Assembly: GCA_951799445.1 (NCBI GenBank)
Contig: OX637289.1
Span: 23,560,245-23,624,244 of the forward strand
Source: Pseudisothecium myosuroides
Taxonomy: Eukaryota; Streptophyta; Bryopsida; Hypnales; Lembophyllaceae
Reading direction: 5' to 3'
DNA: 64,000 nt
How positions within the stretch are numbered: the stretch's first letter is position 1; each line of letters opens with the position of its first letter. The position numbers were made by a program, and so were the translations under genes. The notes beneath the pieces were generated by a model, which did not search any database, had not been told where the DNA came from, and saw only the letters and a list, made by a program, of their open reading frames with translations. Of this stretch, positions 24,660-35,190 are shown in pieces.

Positions 24660-25455
24660 TAGCAATCACGTTGACACACCATGTTCTGCCTGACGAGGCA
24701 AAACTAGCCGGATCCTCAAACTTCCAATTGCGGAAGTACATGGTCACAAGAATTGCTAAGAAGGAAAAACTATGGTCCATATTGTCAGAACCACAAACCT
24801 TGTCATCCAAGAAACCTGTAGAAGGAGAGGAGGAATAGACAGATAGTGAGAAAGTAGAACGTCTTATGTACATTATTAGCATGTCAATCAAACCATCTCT
24901 TCTAGCTCGACTCACTGAGTTTCAAGAGCCGAAACCATTATGGACCTACTTGTGTCAAGCATTCGAGGTTGATAATGACAGTTGCAAGTTTGAAATGAAA
25001 AATTATCTAGTGCTCATCTCTTTTTTGGAGACCACTGACGTTGAAATATACTTCTTCCAGTTCGCCAAAATTTGGCACCCCTATCTGCGATCGGAGTCAA
25101 AATTGAGGATAGCGACCTTGTTCAAATTTTTATGAAAGCGTTGCTTGACAATTACGATTATTTCTTGCAATGCTTTACCAGTGTAGGCAAGTTTCCTACA
25201 TTGGATCAATTGCAGTCAAGACTGATGTTGGAGGAGAATAGATGTCAATCAAAACCCGGGAAAACCATATTCGAGTCAGAGGCAATTCAGGGAAGACAAT
25301 GTTCCTCGACATTCAACCGCATGCAAGGAGTGCAGTCAAGCCGTCAATACATGAACAACCTGCAAGGTAACCTCAACTCACTATGAAGTTTCCAAAATCG
25401 TCAAATACGTTGTTTTTACTGTGGCCGACCTGGTCATTACAAGCACATGTGTCCA
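24660..25455 (+). pseudogene. copia gag region with CCHC zinc knuckle, broken
   Basis: The conceptual frame begins near 24675 with a gag-type start (LPDEAKLAGSSNFQLRKYMV, then KKEKLWSIL), typical of copia gag where the N-terminal segment recognises a Trp-rich capsid core. It continues with frameshifts through LWTYLCQAFEVDN and ESKLRIATLF. A complete CCHC knuckle, CFYCGRPGHYKHMC, lies at 25411-25452. Stops at about 24836 and 25385 and a frame change near 25100 inactivate it. Confidence 0.8.
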
Positions 25456-25599
25456 TAGAGATTGATAGATATTCATAGACTAGAAGCAAACATATGATCA
25501 AAACATGGGATCAAGTCATCTTCTACCAATATTGTCTAAGAAGAGGCCTGGCCAAAAATTGAAATCTGTCTCGTTCCTATAGAGAAGTATAACACTGAA

Positions 25600-26515
25600 A
25601 ACTTTGATGTATTTGAGGCAGCCATCTCGTCATTGAATATCAACGATTCTGATTTCGGATGATACCTAGATTCAGGTGCCATACAACACGTAAGTGGTGA
25701 TTGTACAAGTTTCATTGATCTAGATCAGTTTGATGGAACTGTCAAAACTACAAGTGGTCAGAGTTATCCAATCTCCGGAAAAGGGATTGTTCATTTCACA
25801 TTGCCTTTAGGAAAAATAAAAGATGCCACCGGTGTTCTCTACGTTTCTAGTCTAAGCAAAAACTTGTTATTTATTGACTCTTTGATAGATAAAGGGATTA
25901 TTGCATGCTTTGATGAAAAAAAATGCATTTTATATAGAAAAGGAAGTAAGAATATTGTTGCTGAGGATTTGCGTGATAAAAAAAACAGCTTGTACAAATT
26001 ATCAGCATTGAATCTAGAAGTATCGACCAACATAGCTCAAAAGGACATCGACACAACAAGGCTATGGCATTACAGACTTGGCCACTTGAATTACGAAAGA
26101 CTATAAGAAATATCTTTAAACCAAAGAGCTGAAGGTATCCATACATTTCTACGTATAAGGAGATATGTGGCCAATGTCAGGAAGGAAAATAGACCAGGGA
26201 AAGTTTCCCACGTTTAAAAAGCTCGCGAGCTTCAATACCACTTGAACTCATTCATCTGGATTTATGTGGACCATTGCTAATATTTTCACTAGGAGGATCA
26301 AATTATTTTATGGTTATAGTTGATGATTATAGCCGATTCATCTGGATAAAATTTCTACACAAAAAATCGAATGCTTTTGCGGAATTCTGAACATTCAAAG
26401 CTATGACTGAGCTCCATTTGCAGCAAAGCATTCGTACAATATGAAGCAATTGTGGAAGTAAAATTACTTCTTCAGAATTCATCTAATTTTGTCACAAGTC
26501 TAGCATTCGACGGCA
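25600..26515 (+). pseudogene. copia protease and N-terminal integrase region, broken
   Basis: The protease active site DSG (25669-25677, context YLDSGAIQHVSGD) is preceded by a stop where copia has Trp. The GAG-pre-integrase motif LWHYRLGHLNYERL is at about 26062-26103, followed by a stop. The integrase zinc-binding part CGQCQEGK and the core HLDLCGPL and VDDYSRFIWIKFL follow to about 26375. At least one stop and several frame changes interrupt it. Confidence 0.8.
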
Positions 26516-26800
26516 TTTGACAAATGCTGATATCCCAGAGCAGAATGGCGTGGCCAAAAGAAGCAATCATAAATTATTAGAAGCAACCAGGAGCATATCT
26601 TTATTTGCCAAAACTCCGCGTATTCTGTGGATTGAGGCCATCAATACAACAACATTCCTTCTAAATCGCTCACCTACTTCCGCCAACTCACAAGTATCAC
26701 CCTACCAATGTCTATTCAACAAAATTCCTGATATATCCTTCTTGCATATATTTGGATGCAAAGCCTATGTTTGAGTAGACAAAAGCCATCGTGATAAATT
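26516..26800 (+). pseudogene. copia integrase C-terminal part, broken
   Basis: The frame 26517-26774 holds EQNGVAKRSNHKLLEATRS, the usual PQQNGVAERKNR-type copia integrase motif, then ILWIEAINTTTFLLNRSP and FLHIFGCKAYV. It ends in a stop where family members continue, so it is a fragment. Confidence 0.8.
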
Positions 26801-27369
26801 AGAATCAAAGTCCAAAATTGGGTCCTTCGTTGGTTACGACGAACAAACAAAGGATTTTAGAATTTGGTTGCCAGATGAAAGAAAGGTCATTCTATTTCAA
26901 AACGTTAGATTTGATGAATCCTCTCTATTTAGTAATCCCCTAGCTATCCATGCAACACCATTTATACCTACCGCAGTTTCTACAGTACCATTGACTTAGT
27001 TGACCCTACCTAACCTAGATCTGATTACTGCGCCACAAATACAATCACAGATCAACCTACTGAACATCTAGAGCCTCCTTTGTCTAAAAGATAGTCCAAA
27101 CAATTTTCCTGTTGCCAATACTCTTGCGGCGCTTGAAAATCAGCCAAAGGCTCTTGCAACTCGACTACTGTCCACCAAAAGCAGACAACCATCTACCAAA
27201 CTGAAAGACATGTATATACTTACTCTGTAGAGCCCACTACCTTAGAGCAGATATTTCCTTAGGCTGTTGACTACATCAAACTTATGAAGCCGATTAATAT
27301 TGATTGCTTCTTTGGTGTTCTTGAAGAACCTTCCGAATCTCTTTCGTTTGCAAAAGCCAATTGTCATCA

Positions 27370-28310
27370 TGGTTGGAATGCTGCTATGAAGAGCGAACAC
27401 AACTTATTATTAAAAAATGATACATAGGAAATATGTGACCCTCCATCAAGAATCAAGCCTAATACTGCCAAATGGTTATACAAGACAAAACTAGGATCTA
27501 ATGGTCGTCTGTCCAAGCTAAAAGCTTGGCTAGTGGCACAATGTTATCAACAGACAAAAGGGATTGAGTTCGATGAGGTGTTTGCACCAGTCGCAAAGTA
27601 GAAAGCGGTACGCATGGTAGTGGCCCGAGCATCAAATAACGACTAGATTTTAGTTCACCTAGATGTTGTGACCGCATTTTTAAATGGTGATCTAAAGGAA
27701 ATTGTTTACATGGAGGTCCCAAAAGGTTTCAGAAACTAGTATACACAAAACAAGGTCTATAGCTTAAAAAATTGCTTCAATCGCTACGACAATTGCCAAG
27801 AACTTGGTTCAAGAAAATGAATGGACTCTTATTAAATCAAGGCTTATTGCACACGGAAGTGGATTATATTATCTTCTTTATCTCCAGTGACAAAGGAATC
27901 ATCATTTTGGTCTTATATATGGATGATTATTGGTCACTGGATTGGGCCATGAAGGAATCCTAAAACTAAAGAAAAAACTCATGCATTGCTTTGAAATGAC
28001 GGATCTTGGCAATGTGAAGTATTATTTGGGTGTTGAGTTTACCAAATCCAACTATGGTATATTCCTCTCACAAAAGAGCTATGCGCTACAAATTCTTGAT
28101 GAATTCAACATGACGAGCTGTACACTTGCGGCAATTCTGATGGTTGATAGATTGCATCTTGGGCTAGAAGAAAACTCACCAAAAGTTGATGCGAAGTAGT
28201 TCCAACGATTGATAGGTGTGCTCATCTACCTAGTGAATATGAAACTAGAGATAGCCTATGTCATAGGATTGTTAAGTCACTTCATGAATGGCACGTGTGT
28301 ATTTAAATCT
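27370..28310 (+). pseudogene. copia reverse transcriptase region, broken
   Basis: Recognisable RT segments occur in shifting frames: WNAAMKSEHNLL, KWLYKTKLGSNG, YQQTKGIEFDEVFAPVAK, LDVVTAFLNGDLKE, the catalytic segment VLYMDDYW (YVDD in intact copia), LMHCFEMTDLGNVKYYLGV and LSQKSYALQILDEFNM. The tail YLVNMKLEIAYVIGLLSHFM reaches about 28300. Multiple stops make it inactive. Confidence 0.85.
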
Positions 28311-28835
28311 TAGAGAGGAAATGGGCATTCATAGTTCAAACTTACTACAAGACACTTAAATGCTGTCTAGTAACACATAGGTATTGCTTGGCGTTAGACT
28401 GAGAATGAAAACTACAATACTCTGTGTTTCTAAAGCCCTTTACTTCTCTCTCACAATCAATCCAGCTAGTGTACAAACCTGGTTGAAATCCCTGTCTCAC
28501 TGCGTAGAATTTTTGGATTCTTCCAACTCGAACAGGAGAAAAATTGATAGCTTGGGCGCGTTCAACTTTTCTCTTATCACAATGTAAAAATCCTTTCAAC
28601 CTCCAGTGTCAACAATCGAGACACCAGTTGAAGATGCGTTGAAGGATCACACGCATCAACAAACGTGGTCTCCCCGATTCTTCAACAAAATTATTTGAAG
28701 TGAATAAGGAGACTTATTGTTGTCATCCTGACTGTCTGTTGTTTCTAGCTCTTGGAAGTTCAATCAACTCAAAGCCCTTAGCTACTAATAAATATTACGT
28801 TTATTGTTTGTTAGGATTATCTCCATGCGGGAGAG
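28311..28835 (+). other. copia internal 3' segment without recognisable RNase H
   Basis: Between the end of the RT similarity and the 3' LTR there are about 525 bp where the family normally has RNase H. I find none of its motifs. A short purine-rich stretch CGGGAGAG (28829-28835) just before the LTR is the probable polypurine tract. Confidence 0.5.
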
Positions 28836-29034
28836 TGTTGTTGACTGTAAACTACATTCATCCACCTCGTCACTATTCATCTGTTAGTCATTGCATTATC
28901 TTTTGTATACATTCTTGTCCTTGACTTCTCTCAGGACAGCATAATTGATTATTATTCACAGTGTATGAGCATGTATCGTTTTTTCTTGATCGTATGTTGT
29001 TGTGTCCTGTATTTTGTATCAATTTTTGAGAACA
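28836..29034 (+). repeat. 3' LTR of the copia element
   Basis: Starts TGTTGTTGACTGTAAACTAC and ends GAGAACA; aligned to 24347-24553. Followed by the target duplication AGATC at 29035-29039. Confidence 0.88.
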
Positions 29035-29039
29035 AGATC

Positions 29040-30420
29040 TTCATGCGGGCTCTTCGCAATAGTATATGCCATAGACATTACATTTTGCATCCCGTTCCAA
29101 AAGCATATGTGGAAATGCTTTAACAATGAGAAGTTTATATTGTCTTCAAAAGTTGATTATGACGACCATTCTTTTTGGACTCTAATATTTGTGTGAAATG
29201 TTTTTACTACTAAAGTCTCTAAATCCTGAGATAAAGCCGCAAAAACTTCAAATGGTAATCATAGGTAATGCAGAGAGCAAAAGAACCCTATTTGTTTATT
29301 GAAATTTTAGCATATTATATATATAGTACACTTAGTATAGATATGCTTGAAATTGAGTTGAAAAAAATTTGAACCTATTTAAATCAAAATACATGAAAGA
29401 AATCTAAACCTTTAATTATTCTTTTTAGCATATCTATGATTGGGGATTATGATATTTTCTTTGAATTAGTCAATTAAAATGAAAGTAGGTTTATATATAT
29501 ATATCCAATTATACCCCAAAAAATCTAATTTCATCCATCAAGTTTTTTTCATTTTCAATTTTTTCTTTTAAAGTTTTGGAAGAACCATATTATGGTCACT
29601 AAGGCACTTAAAAATTCTTAATTGAACAAAAGACCTTTATTAAAATCATCTTTTGACTTGAATCTAATCATTTGGTTATACAAAAGAGGTACCCTTTTTT
29701 TTTATCATATGCTTAAAATTCCTTGAATTTTCAAATTTTATCATTCAATGATAGAATATTTTTTCATACAATGACTTAGTTAAAGATGTCTATACACCTT
29801 GAACTATAGAATATTTGAAGCAAAAAAAAGTTTTCTATAAACTAATTGAAGCAACTCTTCATAAAATAATTTATAACCACTTCAAAAAATCTTTTGAATT
29901 TTAGTCGTGTTTTCAAAATAGAGACGATAAAATAAAAAAGTGGTGACTTCTTTCACCTTATACCAATGTGTACGTGTGCCTTGAAAAATAAAACATCACA
30001 ATAGTCCATACAATTTGTCATTGGTAGATTCCTTGTTGGGTAGTCTATATTTTCTTTGCTAATGCATGTTACATTGGATATTTTTGTCTTACTTGCAAAA
30101 AATTCTTTTTATAGGATTGGAACATAACATTGTACAACAAGGCAATGGTCCTCCCATGCTAAGAAGGTATTATGCTTTGCTAGATACCTAGGAGAGATTC
30201 AATTGTTAATTCAAGAATTGTGGTTGGTTGAGCAAGCATATAAGATACTCCATAATTTTTTGCACTGTAGGTGGGCTTTTTCAAGGATGAAAAAGGGACT
30301 AATACCTCATTGGTAAACAATGTTATGAACTTGGGAAAAAATTAATTACAAACAAAGAATCTGGAAAAAGGAAGTTTCTTGTAACATACTCTATTAACTC
30401 AGTTAGATTCTTTGTATGAT
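29040..30420. other. AT-rich intergenic DNA, no gene seen
   Basis: Short frames only. No element boundaries I can place. Confidence 0.4.
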
Positions 30421-31596
30421 TCAAGCCAATATTGAGTAGTCAACAGAGGCAAAGTGGCGATGTTGCGGGAGAGAAGGTGGTCCGAGTATTTGTGTACAAT
30501 GGGAGGAAAAAGACCGGTGAAGCGCAGCTTGATCCTTCAAACCTAAACTTCATCGCATCCGGAAGGCCGAATCAAAGCAGCAGCATAAGGGCACCGTATC
30601 CACCTGATCGATCGGGACTCACTAGGCGGCAAAGCATCGTCTTCCAAAATTCGCAACGTTACTTAATTTAGACTAAGGTACTCTCGCTTGCATTTCGGAG
30701 GCGTTATTTAAGCACAGACATAGCTCTAAACTAGTCGTAGCACACCGAAAAACATATCGACTGCTTTACAGGAGAAGTCGTGATCTAGAATATCAATGCA
30801 TTCTAGATTATAGTCACGAAGCAAGTCTTGAATTCAATGACGACATGTGTGCAACACCGTTGTATCTTCGCAGATTGAGGCTTGCACAATCAAACCAGCA
30901 CGCTTGTCGTTGCTCCCCATTCTATTCGAAGAGTTGGAAGCACATCGATCGAAAATCATATCTCTTGCCTTAGAGAAGAAATCATGACCCTAGCTAGAAC
31001 ATCATTGCATTTCTTGCCGCACAGCGAAGCAAGTCTTGAATACAATCGAGTTCCCTGAAACTCCGTTACACAATTGAAACATCACACATCTCGTTCACTT
31101 GCTTGCTCATGCCAAGCTGACAATACTCTGTTTTTAAGAAACCTGGAGCACTCCGATGTCTAGCCATGAGTAGGATGAGCCGGAAAACTAACACTACATA
31201 CAGTGAAAAGCTAGTCATGCAGAAGCTCTTCCTGATCTAACTATCTGCAGAATGCACGGGACAATCTGGCCATTCAAATCAATAGATGGATCGGTAATTC
31301 ATGCGAACAACAAACAATTAGCCTTTCACATATGTGTGCGTGCACCTGCAGATTCGAGCGAGGCGGGGAGTCAGTGGCCAACCTTGCTCCGACCAGCAGT
31401 GGATAACGATTGAGATAACAGGCGCTGTAAGTGGCAATCCACTTTTCATCGTGACGGGCACACTTCTATCGCCTCTGCAGGTTTCCGCTTTTTCCTACGC
31501 ACTGTTGTTGCTCAATCGGCAGTTGAATCTTTGTTTGCTTCTTCCTCCTGCTCGTGTTTGTCTTTATCGTCTCGGAGTCGGCGACAGCCAGGAGCA
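30421..31596 (+). promoter_or_regulatory. Upstream region of PsbP, not resolved
   Basis: GC content rises here compared with 29-30.4 kb, as expected for DNA next to a gene. A 79-residue frame at 30432-30671 has no recognisable domain. The 5' untranslated region of PsbP probably lies within 31480-31596, but I see no unambiguous TATA box. Confidence 0.3.
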
Positions 31597-32616
31597 ATGG
31601 CGTGCACTGCAGCTGTGTCTTCCGGAGTTGTTGGCGTGTCGTTGGCCTCGACCAAGAGTGGCATCTCCGGTGCCTCCGTCACTGTGGCTGCTCCCCGCGT
31701 TGCCGTCGCCACAGCCAAAAGCTTCGTCGTCCGAGCGTCCAAGAGCAGTGAGGACAGCGATGCCGCTGTGAGTCGCCGCACGGCGCTTGCATTCTCGCGG
31801 CCGGTTCCAGGATTGCGCCTGCAAACGCCGCGTACGGTGAAAGCGGTGAGTAGAATCTGTAATTTCTTGGAACTTGAAATCTGTTTCTGCCATTCAAGTA
31901 TGCCAGTTCATGAGGTTGAATTCGTTCTTTGATTGATTTGCTGCTATGAATTTGTGTGGCAGCCAATGTGTTCGGTACCCTGAAGAAACAGTCCGGGTTC
32001 AAAAGCTACACTGGCGATGGCTTCAGCGTGGAAATCCCGGCCAAGTGGAACCCGAGCAAGGAGAAGGAGTTTCCCGGCACCGTGTTGCGGTACGAGGACA
32101 ACTTCGACTCGACTAGCAACATGTTCGTGTCCATCACCCCCGCGGCCAAGAGCTCCATCACCGACTACGGCCCGCCGGAGAAATTCTTGGACGAGGTAAG
32201 ACTCTCTCCCTCTCACATTTCCCTCTCGCATCTCATCCATTCTCCACTTGCTTCAAAATCACCTGGAACGAAGACGATCTTAATCACTGGAATGCCGTGT
32301 GCAGGTCTCATACCTTCTCGGAAAACAGAGTTACGCTGGAAAGACATCCTCCGAGGGCGGTTTCTTGAACGACGCCGTGGCCACGGCGTCCGTGCTTGAA
32401 GCCACCGCGGTGGAAGTGAACGGCAGGCCTTACTACAAGCTGAGCGTGCTCACGCGCACGGCCGACGGAGACGAAGGTGGCAAGCACCAGCTCATCGTGG
32501 CCACCGTGAAGAACGGCAATTTGTACATGCTCAAGGCGCAAGCCGGCGACAAGAGATGGTTCAAGGGCTTGAAGAAGTTCGTCGAAGGCTCATGGAACTC
32601 CTTCAACGTGGCTTAG
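31597..32616 (+). CDS. PSBP: PsbP, 23-kDa extrinsic protein of photosystem II
   Basis: PsbP binds the lumenal face of photosystem II and tunes the calcium and chloride needs of water oxidation. Three exons: 31597-31845, 31963-32195 and 32305-32616, with introns starting GTGAG and GTAAG and ending CAG. The protein has a stromal transit peptide ([10 protein letters not shown] start), a lumenal signal with twin arginine (SRRTALA) and processing site PANAAYGE, then the mature domain: [63 protein letters not shown] and [12 protein letters not shown], ending FNVA. Exon lengths add to 794, not a multiple of three: one base is missing near 31791-31795, between the twin arginine and PANAAYGE. With it, the protein would be about 264 residues, normal for the family. 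The defect is either a real frameshift or a sequence error; exons 2 and 3 are clean. Confidence 0.95.
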
Positions 32617-32676
32617 ATCCTTGCATTCCATCCTCTCCCATTGTACCACGGTCAATCCACCCCCTTGTCAATGTAC

Positions 32677-33007
32677 TAAGGTAGGAGGTCCTATAATGGA
32701 GCATTTAAGGGCTGGAACTGAATTTTGAGGAGGTGAAATATCTTGAAATTTTTTTCAGTCAATTTCCCTTGAAAAACAGATTGAACTGACATCTAACCCA
32801 AGTCGTTTCATATTTTTTCATGCTTTTTTGAATTAGTTAAAAAAATTTGAAGTTGAAATGACATAGGGCTCTAAAATGGTGCCCTAGCTAAAATGTACAC
32901 AGTCTGTACATTGATGGAGGCTATGAAAAAATAACATGTACAAACAGTTTACATTTCAGTTAGGGCTCCATTTTAATGCCCGCTCCATTTAAGGACCTCC
33001 TACCTTA
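32677..33007. mobile_element. TA-flanked MITE just downstream of PsbP (331 bp)
   Basis: The left end TAAGGTAGGAGGTCCTATAA and right end AAGGACCTCCTACCTTA are inverted repeats of about 30 bp, flanked by TA. The interior shares CATCTAACCCAAGTCGTTTC and ATGTACA words with 10620-10800. It begins about 60 bp after the PsbP stop, so it likely lies in or next to the 3' untranslated region. Confidence 0.7.
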
Positions 33008-34340
33008 TAGCCTTGCCATTTCCTCTGGGACTGGCGAATCTCTGTATTTGTGCTTCCATTTCATTTTGCTTGTTGGTTCTCTCGGTGTGTGGTTTCGGAG
33101 CAGGTCGTCTCTCGCTTTGAGGAAATGTTCGATTCGCAATCAGGTTCGCATCCTTTCGTTAGTGATTCTTCTTCCAGTGTGATGTATCTTCTCTTGTGGT
33201 GTGGGAAGGCATTCTAGAGTCCCAAAATTTCTTCCCATGAATTTCTCATCTGTTTGTCCCGTGATTCATAGCTGGGATGTGCGAATGGAATGCGACGGAG
33301 GTGAACATCTGCCAGCAAATTGCAACTTCACGTTCACATTTTCATAAAGGATGAGGGATGGAGCATGACAACCCGACTCAGTGCAATCGAACATCAGGAA
33401 CTCAGCAATAATCCCCAGAAGTGCAGTCAACATCTGCACTTCGATTCTTGCAAATTTTCATGCATTTTCAGGAATGTGTGTGCTGTCAATTCTTGACCGT
33501 TGAAACCTTCACATTCGCTGCCAACCCTAGGAAACGGACATATACGCAGCGAGCCCTTGTTCGAGCATCTCCACCTGAGTGGAAAAGGTCTCTCTCTGAA
33601 CAAGGGACATTGTTCAGAGACTGGTTCAGCTGTTTACCTTTATTTGATTCCAACCAATCGCAAGTACCTTAGTGTTCAAAAGTGAAAACAATCTCCATCA
33701 TTCATTGTTTCGCGACTTTTTGTAAAGAAAAAGTAGTACCTGAACTCTGAAGCAACATAAAATTGTGCCGAAGAGAATCTTTCTGGAGAGCCAGGCATTG
33801 ATAGTGCACTTTTCATCCAATTATCTTATTGGCCAGATGGGTGGTGATACTCTTCCTTACTTTGGAACCCTGCTGGTAAGGTAACTAACGTACACCTAAG
33901 TTTTGTGACTTGTTTGCAAAATTGAGCCTCCAAATGGCATGAAGAAAGCAGTGGAGAGATTGTAGAACAACCAAATTGTTAGGAGATAATTAAGCTTGGA
34001 GAGAATAGGAAGTTAGGAACTGACAAGAACCACAAACAAATTTGTTTCCCACAAAATAGATTGACTATTGTATGCAATATGTTACAGCTTGAAGCAAATG
34101 CATTGTTGAGCAATGAGGTAGCTCTCCAATAGCTGTAGAATTCTTTGATATTCAACCTTGCACCCTAGCCACTCAAAAAATAGGCTAATTTTTGGAACAA
34201 ATGCACTTTGAGTTTGCTTCATTGAGGTTGTGCCACATAAGCTCCCCCCGAAGTGGAGTTGGCTATACCCATGTTGCCTATTACCACCTTAAATCAGTCA
34301 TATAATAAAATTGACAAAATTTTAGGCTCCAATTAACATC
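33008..34340. other. Intergenic DNA, no gene seen
   Basis: Short frames at 33421-33685 lack domains. No repeats with clear limits. Confidence 0.35.
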
Positions 34341-34347
34341 TTGCAAC

Positions 34348-34557
34348 TCAGGGATGAAATTGGAAGTGATAGTTCCCATTCAAGGTTGGTAAGGTGCATA
34401 CATAATCATCTACACTTTGACCTTCCTCAAGTAATCCAATGAATGGTACCCACCAATGCGTTTTCAAGTCCAATGGACAGGTGGAAGTTTGAATTTTAAG
34501 CATCTTGTGCAGCACCAAGACTGTTATTGGAGAGCAATAACTTAGAACAGAGGACAC
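34348..34557 (-). pseudogene. Possible copia-type gag fragment
   Basis: A 69-residue minus-strand frame contains WWVPFIGLLEEGQSVDDYVC, which resembles the segment of copia gag proteins with the pattern L-x(3)-EGQSVxD(F/Y). No other copia domain or LTR is nearby, so this would be an isolated relic. Weak call. Confidence 0.3.
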
Positions 34558-34699
34558 GCATGGGTTGAGATTGACTGAAGGATGTCTGAGATTCTCAAGT
34601 TCAAGCTCATGCCTGGCGCCATATATTATTTACCAAGTAACTGGCAGCAGTTGTGCACAAGACCATCCATGGTATAACGCTCACCTGCATCCACAGCCA

Positions 34700-34860
34700 A
34701 TACAAATAAAGTCTAAATGTTGCGTTCTTAAATATTGTTTGACAATTCACAGAGGATTCCAAGCACCAAAGAATGCATCATTCGGATACTATATGCAAAA
34801 GTTCTCACGATTCAAAGATTAATTGATAGATCACAAAAGACCGACACCAACCTAGATGTT
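34700..34860 (-). repeat. Fragment of the 213-bp MITE core
   Basis: Carries the words CAAAGAATGCATCATTCGGA and ATATGCAAAAGTTCTCA in the order of the copy at 10857-11130. Truncated at both sides. Confidence 0.5.
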
Positions 34861-34938
34861 CAAGTAATGCATATCCTCATAATCAATATATACCCATTGT
34901 CTAAGATTTGGGATGTCCACTAGTGCAAATTATGTCCA

Positions 34939-35054
34939 ATTCCAACCTAAAAGTCTACCCAACTTGGCTAGAAATGACTGATAACTTGGCTGGAACGGGT
35001 CATTAGAAGTTCAAGCCAATTCCAGCAAAGTTGGGTAGACTCTCCAGTTGGAAC
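34939..35054. repeat. Imperfect hairpin, about 116 bp
   Basis: The left arm (TTCCAAC...AGTCTACCCAACTTGGCT) and right arm (AGCAAAGTTGGGTAGACT...GTTGGAA) are complementary over about 40 bases with a few mismatches, around a loop of about 35 bases. It is either a tiny MITE or an RNA hairpin. It lies downstream of the GET1-like gene. Confidence 0.5.
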
Positions 35055-35190
35055 AACACTTCATTTCCGTGGGTGGTCAGCTTGTAGATGCTTTAGAAGG
35101 AAAATTTTCAAGGGAGATGCACGGATGCTTATCTCTATGCTTTTACTTATTACGAGATGACAAAATTGACCAATTCCGTCGACAAAACAT

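Larger units (their letters stand above)
24342..29039 (+). mobile_element. Ty1/copia LTR retrotransposon, decayed, with LTRs and target duplication
   Basis: Two LTRs of about 200 bp (24347-24553 and 28836-29034) are flanked by the identical 5-bp target duplication AGATC (24342-24346 and 29035-29039). A primer-binding site TGGTATCAAAGC follows the 5' LTR, matching the initiator Met-tRNA type common in plant copia elements. The domain order gag, protease, integrase, reverse transcriptase is the Ty1/copia order. The polyprotein is broken by many stops and frameshifts, and no RNase H domain can be recognised after 28310, so the element cannot act on its own. The LTRs differ at many sites and by about 8 bp in length, so the insertion is old. 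Confidence 0.92.

Noticed and set aside
28345..28599. 84-residue minus-strand frame inside the copia element as an inserted gene
   Set aside because: No domain; it lies in the decayed 3' internal region of the retrotransposon.
31334..31893. Several frames on both strands overlapping PsbP exon 1
   Set aside because: High GC content of exon 1 keeps other frames open; only the frame with the transit peptide, twin arginine and correct splice borders matches a known family.
31512..32541. Minus-strand frames of 77-109 residues across PsbP
   Set aside because: Antisense shadows of PsbP exons.
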